Part shown: positions 8,342-17,615 of the stretch, in pieces
How the letters are laid out: every line of letters starts with the position of its first letter
Position numbering within the stretch: the stretch's first letter is position 1
NCBI GenBank assembly: GCA_044226395.1
Contig: JBGAHD010000001.1
Span: 434,001-498,000, forward strand
Origin: JBGAHD01 sp044226395
GTDB taxonomy: Bacteria; Pseudomonadota; Gammaproteobacteria; Xanthomonadales; Ahniellaceae
Reading direction: 5' to 3'
DNA length: 64,000 nucleotides
Notes under the pieces: model-generated
What the model was told of the DNA's origin: nothing
The model's database searches: none
What the model saw: only the letters and a program-made list of their open reading frames with translations
Translations under genes and position numbers: made by a program

Positions 8342-9256
8342 TCAGGCGGACGGTGTTTCGATCATCAGCGGCATCAGGATCTCGGCGATCCAATCCATGA
8401 AGGCGCGCACGCGCGCCGGCACGTAACGGCGACGCGGGTAGAGCAGGGTGATCGGCATGGGCTCGGGCGGCGCGTGCGCGAAGATCTCCACGAGCCGCCC
8501 CGACGCGATCAAGTCGCGTAGCCCAATCCACGGCGCTTGAATGATGCCCAGGCCCGCGAGGGCCGCGCCTTGATAAGCATCGGCGTTGTTGACCGTGACG
8601 GTGCCGGCCATTTCGACCGTGGCATAGCCTTCGGCCGTGGCGTATTCAAAACCGCTAGAGCGCTGGCCGAAAGCATTGACGTAATGCACCAGGCGATGCC
8701 GCGCCAAGTCGTCGATCGTGCGGGGCAGACCGTGCTCGCGCACGTAGTCCGCGCTCGCGGCGTTGATCACGCGCAACGCGCCGAGCGGGCGCGCGATCAG
8801 ACTGTCATCGCCAATGCCACCCACGCGCACCACGCAATCGAAGCCTTCGCGCACCACATCGACGCGCCGGTCGGTGCAACTGACTTCGATCTCGATCTGC
8901 GGATGACGCTGCAAGAACTCGCCCAGCCGTGGCATCACGTGGTGACGCGCGATGCCGTGCGACATGTCCACGCGCAAGCGGCCGCGCAAGGCGCGCGCGT
9001 CGCCGCGAAACATCGATTGCAGCTCGTCGGCCTCGCTCAGGAAATCGCGAACGCGTTCGTGCAGCGCCGCGCCATCGCGCGTGAGCTGCACGCGCCGCGT
9101 CGTGCGATGGAGCAATTGCGCGCCAAGCATCGCCTCCAACCGCTGCACCGCCGTCGACACACTGGCCTTGGGCAGGCCCAGGCTTTCGGCGGCTCGACTG
9201 AAGCCGCCCAACTCCGCGACCCGCGAAAAAATCCGAAACGATTCGAGGACATCCAT
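8342..9256 (-). CDS. LysR-family transcriptional regulator
   Basis: The 304-residue protein has an N-terminal winged HTH (RAAESLGLPKASVSTAVQRL, residues 21-40) and a periplasmic-binding-like effector domain. Its pattern resembles the CrgA/DmlR group of LTTRs common in proteobacteria. It is convergent with the Nudix gene (2 bases between stops) and divergent from the SDR at 9488, the classical arrangement for regulation of the neighbour. The effector is unknown. Confidence 0.92.
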   Translation of the reverse strand: MDVLESFRIFSRVAELGGFSRAAESLGLPKASVSTAVQRLEAMLGAQLLHRTTRRVQLTRDGAALHERVRDFLSEADELQSMFRGDARALRGRLRVDMSHGIARHHVMPRLGEFLQRHPQIEIEVSCTDRRVDVVREGFDCVVRVGGIGDDSLIARPLGALRVINAASADYVREHGLPRTIDDLARHRLVHYVNAFGQRSSGFEYATAEGYATVEMAGTVTVNNADAYQGAALAGLGIIQAPWIGLRDLIASGRLVEIFAHAPPEPMPITLLYPRRRYVPARVRAFMDWIAEILMPLMIETPSA

Positions 9257-9361
9257 GATTCGATTGTTCCGATATCGCGAACAGACAAATCGACTATAGC
9301 CGATTTATCCCGGATTCCCGGAGCAATAACCTCTCGCGGCACCCCAATCCGGCCCTTCCGA

Positions 9362-9489
9362 CCGATTCAGGACACCCATCAATCCCAGCCGCGGCCTTCG
9401 AGGACAGCCTTCGATCCCGCCAAGACTCACCGGAAATCCGCCGATTCGGGACACCCATCATTCGCCCCAGCCCCTTCGAGGACACCCAT
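9362..9489 (+). repeat. Three GGACACCCAT repeats in the LysR/SDR intergenic region
   Basis: CCGATTC(A/G)GGACACCCATCA occurs at 9362-9381 and 9441-9460. CCTTCGAGGACA(G/C)CC occurs at 9395-9409 and 9473-9487. The shared core GGACACCCAT lies at 9370, 9449 and 9480; the last copy contains the SDR start codon. The alternating, interleaved pattern suggests local duplication or an array of regulatory sites. Confidence 0.55.
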
Positions 9490-10261
9490 GAACATCACGC
9501 CCACCACCCCAGCCCCCATCACCCTGATCACCGGCGGCAGCCGCGGCCTCGGTCGCAACGCCGCCGAGCATCTGGCCCGCCAAGGCCACGATGTGATCCT
9601 GACCTACCGCGCCGCGCGCGCTGAAGCCGAACAAGTCATCGCGCTCGTTGAATCGCACGGCCGCCGCGCCGCCGCCCTCGCGCTCGACGTTGGCGACAGC
9701 GCGAGCTTCCCCGCTTTCGCCGACGAAGTGCGTCGCGTGCTCGCGGGCTGGGGCAGGGAACGCATCGATCATCTGGTCAACAACGCCGGCATGGGCATTT
9801 ACGCGGCCTTCGCCGACACCACGCCCGCGCAGTTCGACGATTTGATGCGCGTGCATCTCAAGGGTCCGTTCTTTCTGACGCAAGCGCTGTTGCCCGTGAT
9901 CGCCGATGGCGGCCGCATCCTCAACGTGTCGAGCGGTCTCGCGCGCTTCTCGCTGGCGGGCTATGCCGCCTACGCGATGATGAAGGGCGGTATCGAAGTG
10001 ATGACGCGCTATCTCGCCAGCGAACTCGGCGCGCGTCGCATTCGCGTCAACACGCTCGCGCCGGGCGCGATCGAGACCGATTTCGGCGGTGGCCAAGTGC
10101 GCGACAACGCCGCGGTCAACGCACTCGTCGCCTCGGTGACGGCACTCGGTCGGCCGGGCCTGCCCGACGATATCGGTGGTGTGATCGCGTCGCTGTTGTC
10201 GCCGGGCACGGCGTGGATCAATGGTCAGCGTGTCGAGGCTTCGGGCGGTATGTACGTCTGA
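9488..10261 (+). CDS. SDR-family oxidoreductase
   Basis: The 257-residue protein is a classical short-chain dehydrogenase. It has the cofactor loop TGGSRGLGR near residue 15, NNAG near residue 100, a catalytic serine in NVSSG and the YxxxK pair in YAMMK. The ATG at 9488 lies within the third GGACACCCAT repeat; the longer in-frame upstream extension covers the LysR gene antisense and is rejected. No good Shine-Dalgarno is visible. The divergent LysR is the likely regulator. Substrate unknown; family members reduce or oxidise alcohols and ketones with NAD(P). Confidence 0.9.
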   Translation: MNITPTTPAPITLITGGSRGLGRNAAEHLARQGHDVILTYRAARAEAEQVIALVESHGRRAAALALDVGDSASFPAFADEVRRVLAGWGRERIDHLVNNAGMGIYAAFADTTPAQFDDLMRVHLKGPFFLTQALLPVIADGGRILNVSSGLARFSLAGYAAYAMMKGGIEVMTRYLASELGARRIRVNTLAPGAIETDFGGGQVRDNAAVNALVASVTALGRPGLPDDIGGVIASLLSPGTAWINGQRVEASGGMYV

Positions 10262-10275
10262 TCGAGGTCGCCGAC

Positions 10276-10315
10276 CGCCGCATCGCGCGTCGTCATCGCG
10301 ACGCGCGATGCGGCG
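10276..10315 (+). terminator. 17-bp perfect hairpin after the SDR gene
   Basis: Left arm 10276-10292 pairs exactly with 10299-10315 around the loop TCATCG, 14 bases after the SDR stop. No T-run follows, so it may act as an RNA-stabilising or Rho-linked structure rather than a classical intrinsic terminator. Confidence 0.6.
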
Positions 10316-10543
10316 ACGATCCGAACGCCAACGCCTCGCCGCAAGATTTAATTTCGCGCCTGACACCTCGCGCGCGAAATTGCCGCATCCCTCCTTTCCG
10401 CCCGAATCCAGCGCCGACCAAACTTCGCCCGATCGCGCGAAAACCCCTGAAAAAAAGGACTCAAGACACACGCCCCGATGCTACGATGAAACCTCAGTGC
10501 GAGACCTCGAGCGCGACCGACACTGACATGGAGACAATTCACC

Positions 10544-13111
10544 ATGAGCATTACCGTCGTCGCGCGCGCGATGATCTTGATCGTCGGCCTTTGGGCCGCT
10601 GAAGTAAACGCGGCAAGCATTACCCTCATCAACGCCGATGGTCCCGGCGAGGGACTCAACGACACCACGCCGGCCGTGCCGGTCGATGGCAACGCCGGCC
10701 TCACCGTCGGCGATCAGCGCTTGCTGTCCTTGCAGGCGGCCACCGAAGTCTGGGCGTCGCAGATCGACAGCGCCGTGCAGATCCGCATTCGCGCGCATTT
10801 TGATCCGGCCTCGTGTCTCGACCCGACGCTTATTCTCGGTCGCGCGAAACCCGAAGCCTGGGTGAAAGACTTCGCCAACGCGCCGTTGGGCGGCACGTTC
10901 TATCCGATCGCGCTGGCCAATGCGCTGGCCGGCGGCTATGTGTCTCCGGCCATCCCGGTCGAGATCGACGCGCAGTTCAACACCAACTTCGACAGTGGCG
11001 CGTGCATCCCGTCGTTCAAGTGGTGGTATGGCATCGACCGCAACGTGGTGATGCCGGCGAGCCGGATCAACCTGGTCGATTTCGCCACGCATGAGATCGC
11101 GCATGGCTTGGGCTTCATGACGCGGGTCGATCTCAATTCCGGCCAATATCCGGAGGGTCGTCTCGATGTCTGGGCCCATCACTTGTTCGACATGCAGACC
11201 AGCAAGCTGTGGGCGCAGATGACCCCGGCCGAGCGCGTGCTCTCGGCCAAGAACGATCCCTACCTCACGTGGCAGGGCGACGAGGTCACCGCCAATCTGT
11301 CGACCTTCTTGCGCCCGCAGGCGCGCATGACCGCGCGTCTTGGCGATGCCGCCTTGTCGCTGCCGGCGAACGTCGCGAGTTTCGGCACCATCCCGTCGCT
11401 GGACGGTTTCACCGCGCCACTGGCCACCGCCACCGACGCGGTCGGGTCGATCTACGATGCCTGCGACCCCTTGAACAATGTCGGCGTCATTCGAGGTCGT
11501 ATCGCCTTGATCGAGGCGCTGGGCTGCGCCAACGAGGTCAAGGCGCTCAATGCGCAAAACGCTGGCGCGGTCGGCGTGATCATCGCCAGTACCGATGCCT
11601 TTCCCACCAGCTTCGACAATGACACGCGCGCCCAGCGCGTGAACATTCCCGTCTATGGGGTCTCCAGCAATGCGACGACGTCGCTGCGCGCGCAAGGGCC
11701 GGGCACGGTCACGACCACGCTGCACTTCCAGGCGGTCAACAACAATCTGCAAGGCACGTGGCTGGGCCGCATGCGCATGCATGCGCCGACGACGCTGTCG
11801 TCGGATTCGGTCAATCACTTCAGCATCGATGCCTTTCCACATGCCTTGATGGAGCCGTTTGACTATCGCATGGCCTTTCGGGGCGTCGATCTGGCCTTGC
11901 CGCTGTTGCGCGACATAGGCTGGCAATTGCCGCGCAATCGCGCGCCGACCATCGCCGCGCCCGACACGCAGGTCGTCACCGAAGACACGGCCAAGGCCTT
12001 GCTCGACATCGTCTTCGGCGACCCCGATGCCGGCACGGCGGCGGTGCTGGCGAGCGCGCAAGTCAGCGAGGGCACGCTGTCGACGCTCGACAATGTCGGC
12101 GTTTCCATCACCGGCCGTGGCACGAGCGTGATGACCTTCAGCGGAACGATCGCCGCGATCAATACGATGATCTCGCGCGGGTCCTTGGTCTACACGCCGG
12201 CGCCCAACGCGACCGCGACCGTGAGCCTGCGGCTCGACATCGACGACCTGGGTAACAGCGGCAGCGGTGGCGCGCTGATCAGCACGGTCGCGCGCACGAT
12301 TACGATCAACGCCGTCAACGATCGGCCGACGCTGACCCTGCCCGCGGGCAATGCCATCGCGGTCAGCGAGGACCTGCCGAGCGCCATCGCCGGCATTGCC
12401 GTGGCCGATGTCGACGCGGGCGCCGGGCCGGTCACGCTTACGTTCACCGTCACGCAGGGCACGCTGTCGGCGACACCCCAGGCCGGCATCACGATTGGCT
12501 CGGCACCGCCCCCGTCGTTGACGATCAAGGGCACCGTCGGCGACCTCAATGCTTACATCGCCGCGGGCCGACTCAGCTATTTGACCGCGCTCGATGCCAG
12601 CGGCACACGCACGCTAACCGTGCACGCCGACGACAACGGCAATACCGGCAGTGGCGTCGCCGGGACGGCCGACGGCACGATCACGCTCACCATCGCCGCG
12701 ATCAACGATGCGCCGACGATCAGCGCGCCTGCCGCCCAGTTATTGGGCAGCGCGGCCGGCACCTTCGCCTTGCGCGATGTCTCGATCGCCGATGTCGATG
12801 CCGGTAGCGGCACACTCACGCTGACCCTGAGCGTGCCTAGCGGCAGCCTCGCCGCGACTTGCGGCGCGGGCGTGACGGTGACGGGCGGCGGTGCTTCCGT
12901 GACGCTGACTGGCACCATCGCCACGCTCAACACGTGCTTCACCGCGCAAGGCGTCACGTACGCGCTGACGGCCGATGATCCCGCGACGGCCGTCGTGCAG
13001 TACCAGCTCAACGACAACGGCAATACCGGCGGTGGCGGCGCGCGCACCGCGACCGCCAGCACCACGCTGCAACGGCCCAGCGAGATCGTGTTCAAGCACG
13101 GCTTCGAGTGA
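10544..13111 (+). CDS. Secreted zinc metalloprotease-like protein with PA domain and cadherin-like repeats
   Basis: The 855-residue protein has a signal peptide (about residues 1-24, ending EVNAAS). A zinc-protease motif HEIAHGLGF begins at His183, fitting HExxHxxGx. A protease-associated (PA) domain follows around residues 290-410, inserted near the catalytic domain. Repeats of VCBS/cadherin type (IADVDAG and NDAPT motifs) occupy residues 470-845, and the C-terminus is IVFKHGFE. It is probably exported and possibly surface-retained. It stands as a single gene, bounded by hairpins on both sides. Confidence 0.8.
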   Translation: MSITVVARAMILIVGLWAAEVNAASITLINADGPGEGLNDTTPAVPVDGNAGLTVGDQRLLSLQAATEVWASQIDSAVQIRIRAHFDPASCLDPTLILGRAKPEAWVKDFANAPLGGTFYPIALANALAGGYVSPAIPVEIDAQFNTNFDSGACIPSFKWWYGIDRNVVMPASRINLVDFATHEIAHGLGFMTRVDLNSGQYPEGRLDVWAHHLFDMQTSKLWAQMTPAERVLSAKNDPYLTWQGDEVTANLSTFLRPQARMTARLGDAALSLPANVASFGTIPSLDGFTAPLATATDAVGSIYDACDPLNNVGVIRGRIALIEALGCANEVKALNAQNAGAVGVIIASTDAFPTSFDNDTRAQRVNIPVYGVSSNATTSLRAQGPGTVTTTLHFQAVNNNLQGTWLGRMRMHAPTTLSSDSVNHFSIDAFPHALMEPFDYRMAFRGVDLALPLLRDIGWQLPRNRAPTIAAPDTQVVTEDTAKALLDIVFGDPDAGTAAVLASAQVSEGTLSTLDNVGVSITGRGTSVMTFSGTIAAINTMISRGSLVYTPAPNATATVSLRLDIDDLGNSGSGGALISTVARTITINAVNDRPTLTLPAGNAIAVSEDLPSAIAGIAVADVDAGAGPVTLTFTVTQGTLSATPQAGITIGSAPPPSLTIKGTVGDLNAYIAAGRLSYLTALDASGTRTLTVHADDNGNTGSGVAGTADGTITLTIAAINDAPTISAPAAQLLGSAAGTFALRDVSIADVDAGSGTLTLTLSVPSGSLAATCGAGVTVTGGGASVTLTGTIATLNTCFTAQGVTYALTADDPATAVVQYQLNDNGNTGGGGARTATASTTLQRPSEIVFKHGFE

Positions 13112-13139
13112 GGGCCAGCACGCACCGCGTGTGAGGTCA

Positions 13140-13165
13140 ACGAGGCGCGCTCCGGCGCGCCTCGT
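13140..13165 (+). terminator. Intrinsic terminator after the metalloprotease gene
   Basis: ACGAGGCGCGC (13140-13150) pairs with GCGCGCCTCGT (13155-13165) around TCCG, followed by CATTTTC. It starts 28 bases after the stop codon. Confidence 0.8.
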
Positions 13166-13223
13166 CATTTTCGGATACTGAGCGCGGCCGTCTCGCCGGA
13201 TCGAAGCGCGATCGCGATGGCGC

Positions 13224-13523
13224 TTAAGTCCGTCGCCACGGCCGCAACACCCGTCGCACGGGCGAGGCCGTCGTCGCCGGCAAGGTCGGATCGATCAAGC
13301 CGCGCCGCCGTAGATGACGCAGCGCGGCCTGCACCGTCGACTTCGACAATCCCGTTCGAGCCGCAATGGCCTGCAAACTCGCGCCCACTGTGTCGCGCCG
13401 CGCGCGAGTCGCCAGCCCCAGCAAATGCAAGTACACGACGAAGGCCGCCGGCCGCTTGTCGTGACCGACCAGATCGGGCATCAGCACCTCGAGCACATAG
13501 CTGTCTATCGTCACTGTCTTCAT
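13224..13523 (-). CDS. Small helix-turn-helix regulator
   Basis: The 99-residue protein carries a winged-HTH-like segment (IAARTGLSKSTVQAALRHLR, about residues 53-72) typical of MarR/GntR-like or helix_turn_helix_36 proteins. The start MKTVTIDSYVLEVL at 13523 is preferred; the longer frame runs antisense into the next gene. A 7-bp-arm inverted repeat overlaps the start codon, suggesting autoregulation and control of the divergent VOC gene. No strong Shine-Dalgarno is seen, consistent with leaderless or weak translation. Confidence 0.75.
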   Translation of the reverse strand: MKTVTIDSYVLEVLMPDLVGHDKRPAAFVVYLHLLGLATRARRDTVGASLQAIAARTGLSKSTVQAALRHLRRRGLIDPTLPATTASPVRRVLRPWRRT

Positions 13524-13553
13524 ACCGAATAATGCTACAGCGATTATCGGTAT
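13522..13553. promoter_or_regulatory. Inverted repeat at the HTH regulator start (putative operator)
   Basis: ATACCGA (13522-13528) and TCGGTAT (13547-13553) are exact inverted arms 18 bases apart. The inner parts AATAATGC and GCGATTAT extend the dyad imperfectly. It overlaps the regulator's start codon and lies upstream of the VOC gene. Confidence 0.5.
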
Positions 13554-13619
13554 ACGGGCAGCCCCGACATGGCGATAATGCCGCCGTCGGCCGCGACGGC
13601 CATGCAATCGGATGTCTCC

Positions 13620-13985
13620 ATGATCACGCAAATCAAATTCGTTGGCGTGCCGGTCAGCGATCAGGATCGCGCCCTGAAGTTCTACACCGAGCAACTGGGT
13701 TTCGAAGTCGCCACCGACCAGCCCATGGGCCCGGGTCAGCGGTGGATTGAACTTCGCGTCGGCATGTCGCCCACGCGCCTGGTGCTGTTCACGCCCGAGG
13801 GGCACGAGAATCGCATCGGCACCTTCTTCAACGGTTCGCTCGCGTGCGACAACGTCGAGGCCACGCATCGGCAGTTGACTCAGCGTGGCGTGGTTTTCGT
13901 CGAAGGGCCGACCAAGCAGCCTTGGGGCACGTTCGCGAAGTTTCGCGATCCGGACGGCAATATCTTCGTGCTGTCTTCCGGCTGA
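13620..13985 (+). CDS. VOC (glyoxalase-fold) protein
   Basis: The 121-residue protein has two beta-alpha-beta-beta-beta halves typical of the vicinal-oxygen-chelate superfamily: an opening IKFVGVPVSDQDRALKFYT and a closing FRDPDGNIFVL. It resembles bleomycin-resistance/dioxygenase-type glyoxalases. The ATG at 13620 fits the domain boundary; upstream in-frame ATGs at 13569 and 13578 add residues unlike the family. Function unknown (metal-dependent isomerase, lyase or binding protein). Confidence 0.85.
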   Translation: MITQIKFVGVPVSDQDRALKFYTEQLGFEVATDQPMGPGQRWIELRVGMSPTRLVLFTPEGHENRIGTFFNGSLACDNVEATHRQLTQRGVVFVEGPTKQPWGTFAKFRDPDGNIFVLSSG

Positions 13986-14037
13986 GCAGTTCCCGTCGGG
14001 TAGTGGAAATCACGCCCGACACCGATACGCTGCGCCC

Positions 14038-14691
14038 ATGACCAACCGACGTGGGCGCCCGCCGTACCCCGATCAATTGACTCCGGCCGAATGGCAGGTC
14101 GTCGACGCGGTGCGGCACGGCTTGAGCAATCCCGAAATCGCCCGCGCGCGCGGCGTCAGCATCGACGCCGTGAAATTCCACGTGGCCAATGCCTTGTCGA
14201 AGCTCGGCATGACGAGTCGACGCGAGATCAGGCACTGGTCGGGCATCGCGCGGGGCTCGGCCCTGGCGACATCACCGGAGCACATCGCCATGAACATCAC
14301 CCTGGGCCGTATCGGTCAGATCTCGCGCGGCGTCAGCGACATCGCCGCCGCCACGCGTTGGTATGCCGAGGTGTTGCGCCTGCCGCATCTGTATTCCTTC
14401 GGCAATCTCGCGTTCTTCGATTGCGGCGGCACGCGCCTGTTCCTGGCCGAATCGGAAAGCACCGAAACGCCCTCGATCCTGTACTTCCGCGTCGACGACA
14501 TTCACGCCGCGCGCGACGACCTGGCCGGCCGCGGCGTCGAGTTCATCAATGCCCCGCACATGATCCATCGCCACGCCGATGGCACCGAGGAATGGATGGC
14601 CTTTTTCAAGGACATCGACGGCCATCCCCTGGCCCTGATGTCCCAGGCGCGCGGGGCGGCGGACGAGGGCGGCGCGACAGCGGCGGGCTAA
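14038..14691 (+). CDS. LuxR-type HTH fused to a VOC domain
   Basis: The 217-residue protein joins an N-terminal LuxR/GerE HTH (LTPAEWQVVDAVRHGLSNPE to about residue 65, with SIDAVKFHVANALSKLG) to a C-terminal VOC domain (about residues 90-205, with FYR/VDD and FFKDIDGHPLAL). The combination suggests a one-component regulator whose VOC domain senses a small ligand or metal; that is inference. It lies 52 bases after the preceding VOC gene on the same strand and may regulate or be cotranscribed with it. The longer in-frame start at 13885 overlaps the preceding gene and is rejected. Confidence 0.85.
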   Translation: MTNRRGRPPYPDQLTPAEWQVVDAVRHGLSNPEIARARGVSIDAVKFHVANALSKLGMTSRREIRHWSGIARGSALATSPEHIAMNITLGRIGQISRGVSDIAAATRWYAEVLRLPHLYSFGNLAFFDCGGTRLFLAESESTETPSILYFRVDDIHAARDDLAGRGVEFINAPHMIHRHADGTEEWMAFFKDIDGHPLALMSQARGAADEGGATAAG

Positions 14692-14819
14692 CCTGGGTCG
14701 GGTGGGGCCGCGGCGCGCGCGAACTTTCTTCGCGATCGATGGCGCGTTTTGGTGGCCGATGTCGTTCACCAAGACGTGAAGCCCTTGAACCCCGCGCCTC
14801 CGACGACCAGGATTGCCCC

Positions 14820-17513
14820 ATGACGTCTTTCGCCACCGCGCGCGCCGATCGCGCGTCGACCCTCCGTTCGCGCCGTATCGCGCGGTTCCTGATGACCGTG
14901 CTCGCCTTGGCGCCAGTCGCCGGCGCGAACGCCCAAAGCGGCGATGCGCTGTTCGGCAGCGGCTTTGAAAACCTCGTCGCGGCGAACGCGCCCAAGATCG
15001 CCGCGCCCGACATCGAACGCGCGCTCGCCGACGATGCGGTGTGGAATTCACTGCGCACGCGCTGCGAGCGCGATCTGAACGTGGTCATTCGCGACATCTA
15101 CGCCGGCTTCGACTGGCGCCAGGCCGCGCAAGACTATGGGCTGTGCTACGCGGTCGGCACCGCGCGCGGCGATGCGCGCGCGCCGGTCTACGGCAAGAAG
15201 GCCGTCGCCGTGCTCAAGACCCTGGCGCGCAGCTTTCCGCTGATCGCGCCGAATCAGAACCATCAGTTCCTGGCCTTCGGCGACGGCGCCACGCGCGTGT
15301 TCACACTGCCGATGACGCCGCTCGATGCCGCCGCCGTGCGCGTGTTCACCAATCCGGTGACGATCAATACGTTCACCTATTCGGGACCGAACCAGATCGG
15401 CGTGACGCGCGAGTTCACGTCGGGAGCGCTGTATCCCGTGCTGCGCGTCGCCACGACGCTGGCAGGCGCGACCTCGAACGCCGCGCCCGAGTACTCGCCC
15501 GAAGTCGACTATCACGTCGCCTTTCGCGAGCTGATCAATGGCGATTCCCAATTCAACATTCTGCGCTGGCTCGGCGCGCATCATCCCGCCAGCACCTATT
15601 ACGTCGCGACAAACACCAATGCCAACGACACCTCGGTGACGGCGGGCGCCTTCACGGTCAGCGGCACCACGCTGACCTTCAACACGGCGCCAGCGACCAA
15701 CACTGCGATCTATGTCGAATACCTCGGCAGCGACTACACGCAGACCAGCAATCGCACCGGCCGCGCCGAATCGGTCAAGCCCGACGGCCCGGGCTACAAC
15801 ATGCGCGCGATGAATGTCGGCCTGGCCTATGGCTATGACGCGATTCGCCAATCGCCGGATCTCACCTCGGCGCTGCGTCAGGAGTTCTACAAAGTTCTCA
15901 ACGATCAGATCGATTGGTACACGCAGGCGGGCTATGAAGGGCCGAACCTGGGCCTCAACCCGATCGGCAACTACTACATTCGCGGTTATCTCACGGGCGT
16001 GATGTTCACCGCCTACGCGACCGACGCCGACAATCCGCGCGCCATGAGCGGCGGCGATCTCAAGCCGCTCGCGCATCAGTTGCTGCATCAGACCTTCGAC
16101 GTGATGGACGCCGATCTGCCCGGCGGCTTCGGCCCGCAGGGCACGTATTCCGAAGGCACGAATCAAGACATGCTGCAGCTCTACGATCTGTGGAAGCGGC
16201 TGACCACGCTTGATGGCACACCCGAGGATCTCGCGCCGCAACTCGCCTGGACCGATCACCTGGTGCCCGCGACGTTCCACGGCACCAAGCCCGATCGCGT
16301 GACCTTCTACGACGGCGGCGATTGGAACGAACTGCCGGCCACGCCGCTGACGCTGTCGATGCGCGCCTTCGCGCGCTATCAGCCCGATCACCCGATGACG
16401 CCGTACGCGCGGCAACTCCTCGCCGACGTGGGCGATCCGATCGCGGGAACGCGGCTTGATTACAAGAGCGGCGCGACGCAGTTTCCCTTGTCCTATGTCG
16501 CCGCGCGCACCGGGCCGTTGTACGCGCGTTCCGATTGGGGCACGTCGGCCGTGTGGCTGAGTCTCGCCGCGGGTCCCGTGCTCGAGGATCATCAACACCT
16601 CGATCAAGGGCACTTCACCCTGCAGCGCGGCGCGGACTATCTGGTGATCAATGCCGGTGGCTACGGCATTCTCGACAGCCTGCCCACGCACAACACCTTG
16701 GGCTTCGACGATCGCGGCGCGGGCAATCACATTGTCTATCCGCCGGGGCAGGGCTATTGGGGGCCGGACGCGAAGATCACGCGCTCGCTCGATCACGGCG
16801 ATTTCGTTTATGCCGAGGCCGACATCGCCGATGCCTACGTCAACAACGATGGCGTGACCAACTCGGTGCAGACCGCGTTGCGGACCCTCGTCTACATCCG
16901 CCCCAATCTCATCGTGATGCATGACGCGATGAAGGTCGCCAATGCCAACGTCAAGCGCATTTTCAATATCAACTTCAACGCGCCGACGCTGGCTCGCTCG
17001 GGCGATGTGTTCGCGGCGACGCGCGGCACGAGCAAGGTGTTCATGCGCGCGCTGACGCCCGCCAACCCGACGCCCACCATCACCGCGCTCGACTACAACG
17101 GCGGCACCGACAATGTCAGCAACTACCAAGTGCAGACCGTCGGACAGACCACGGGCACCTTCCTGCACGCCTTCGAACTAGCACCGTCGACGCAAGGCGC
17201 CATGACCGCGACGCAAAAGATCACCTCGTCCGACAACCGCGCGCAAGGCGCGCAGATCGACGCGGGCGCGCGACGCTGGGTCGTGCTCGCCACGCTCACG
17301 TCCACGCCTATCGGCACGGCCACGCCGCTCGAATACACGCTGACGCAAGCCTGCCCCTGCACGCACGTGCTGACCAATCTGACGCCGTCGACCAATTTCC
17401 AGATCACGCGCGTCGGCGGCGCGGGCGGCACGGTGACGGTGGCCAGCGATGCGCGCGGCGTGTTGACCTTCGAGACCAATGATGTCGGTACGACGGGCAT
17501 TCGCGTGAACTAG
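14820..17513 (+). CDS. Exported heparinase II/III-like protein
   Basis: The 897-residue protein has a signal segment (about residues 20-42, ending GANAQS), followed at once by ALFGSGFE, which resembles the C-terminal tails of other exported proteins here. An alpha-helical toroid-like region (about residues 330-560) precedes a heparinase II/III-type beta-sandwich with EDHQHLDQGHF near residue 590 and a following GGYGILDS. Family members are polysaccharide lyases acting on uronate-containing glycans. No other lyase or SusCD-type genes adjoin, so the substrate is unclear. It converges with the S41 peptidase gene. Confidence 0.75.
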   Translation: MTSFATARADRASTLRSRRIARFLMTVLALAPVAGANAQSGDALFGSGFENLVAANAPKIAAPDIERALADDAVWNSLRTRCERDLNVVIRDIYAGFDWRQAAQDYGLCYAVGTARGDARAPVYGKKAVAVLKTLARSFPLIAPNQNHQFLAFGDGATRVFTLPMTPLDAAAVRVFTNPVTINTFTYSGPNQIGVTREFTSGALYPVLRVATTLAGATSNAAPEYSPEVDYHVAFRELINGDSQFNILRWLGAHHPASTYYVATNTNANDTSVTAGAFTVSGTTLTFNTAPATNTAIYVEYLGSDYTQTSNRTGRAESVKPDGPGYNMRAMNVGLAYGYDAIRQSPDLTSALRQEFYKVLNDQIDWYTQAGYEGPNLGLNPIGNYYIRGYLTGVMFTAYATDADNPRAMSGGDLKPLAHQLLHQTFDVMDADLPGGFGPQGTYSEGTNQDMLQLYDLWKRLTTLDGTPEDLAPQLAWTDHLVPATFHGTKPDRVTFYDGGDWNELPATPLTLSMRAFARYQPDHPMTPYARQLLADVGDPIAGTRLDYKSGATQFPLSYVAARTGPLYARSDWGTSAVWLSLAAGPVLEDHQHLDQGHFTLQRGADYLVINAGGYGILDSLPTHNTLGFDDRGAGNHIVYPPGQGYWGPDAKITRSLDHGDFVYAEADIADAYVNNDGVTNSVQTALRTLVYIRPNLIVMHDAMKVANANVKRIFNINFNAPTLARSGDVFAATRGTSKVFMRALTPANPTPTITALDYNGGTDNVSNYQVQTVGQTTGTFLHAFELAPSTQGAMTATQKITSSDNRAQGAQIDAGARRWVVLATLTSTPIGTATPLEYTLTQACPCTHVLTNLTPSTNFQITRVGGAGGTVTVASDARGVLTFETNDVGTTGIRVN

Positions 17514-17615
17514 TCGCGGGCGACTAGGGCATGGGCTCGGGTGATGATGCTGAGCCTCGATGACCTTCGCGCGTGCTTCGGCCTGACTTGCCGTCGCCTG
17601 TTGATGTCATCGACA

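Noticed and set aside
8537..10261. 574-residue form of the SDR protein
   Set aside because: The extra N-terminus is the antisense of the LysR gene. The SDR domain begins at the ATG at 9488.
15048..17168. 706-residue minus-strand frame
   Set aside because: It is the antisense of the heparinase-like gene; Arg/Val/Gly-rich without domains, typical of GC-rich shadows.
14091..17513. Long start at 14091 for the heparinase-like gene
   Set aside because: It would read the LuxR-VOC gene in another frame. The ATG at 14820 gives a signal peptide.
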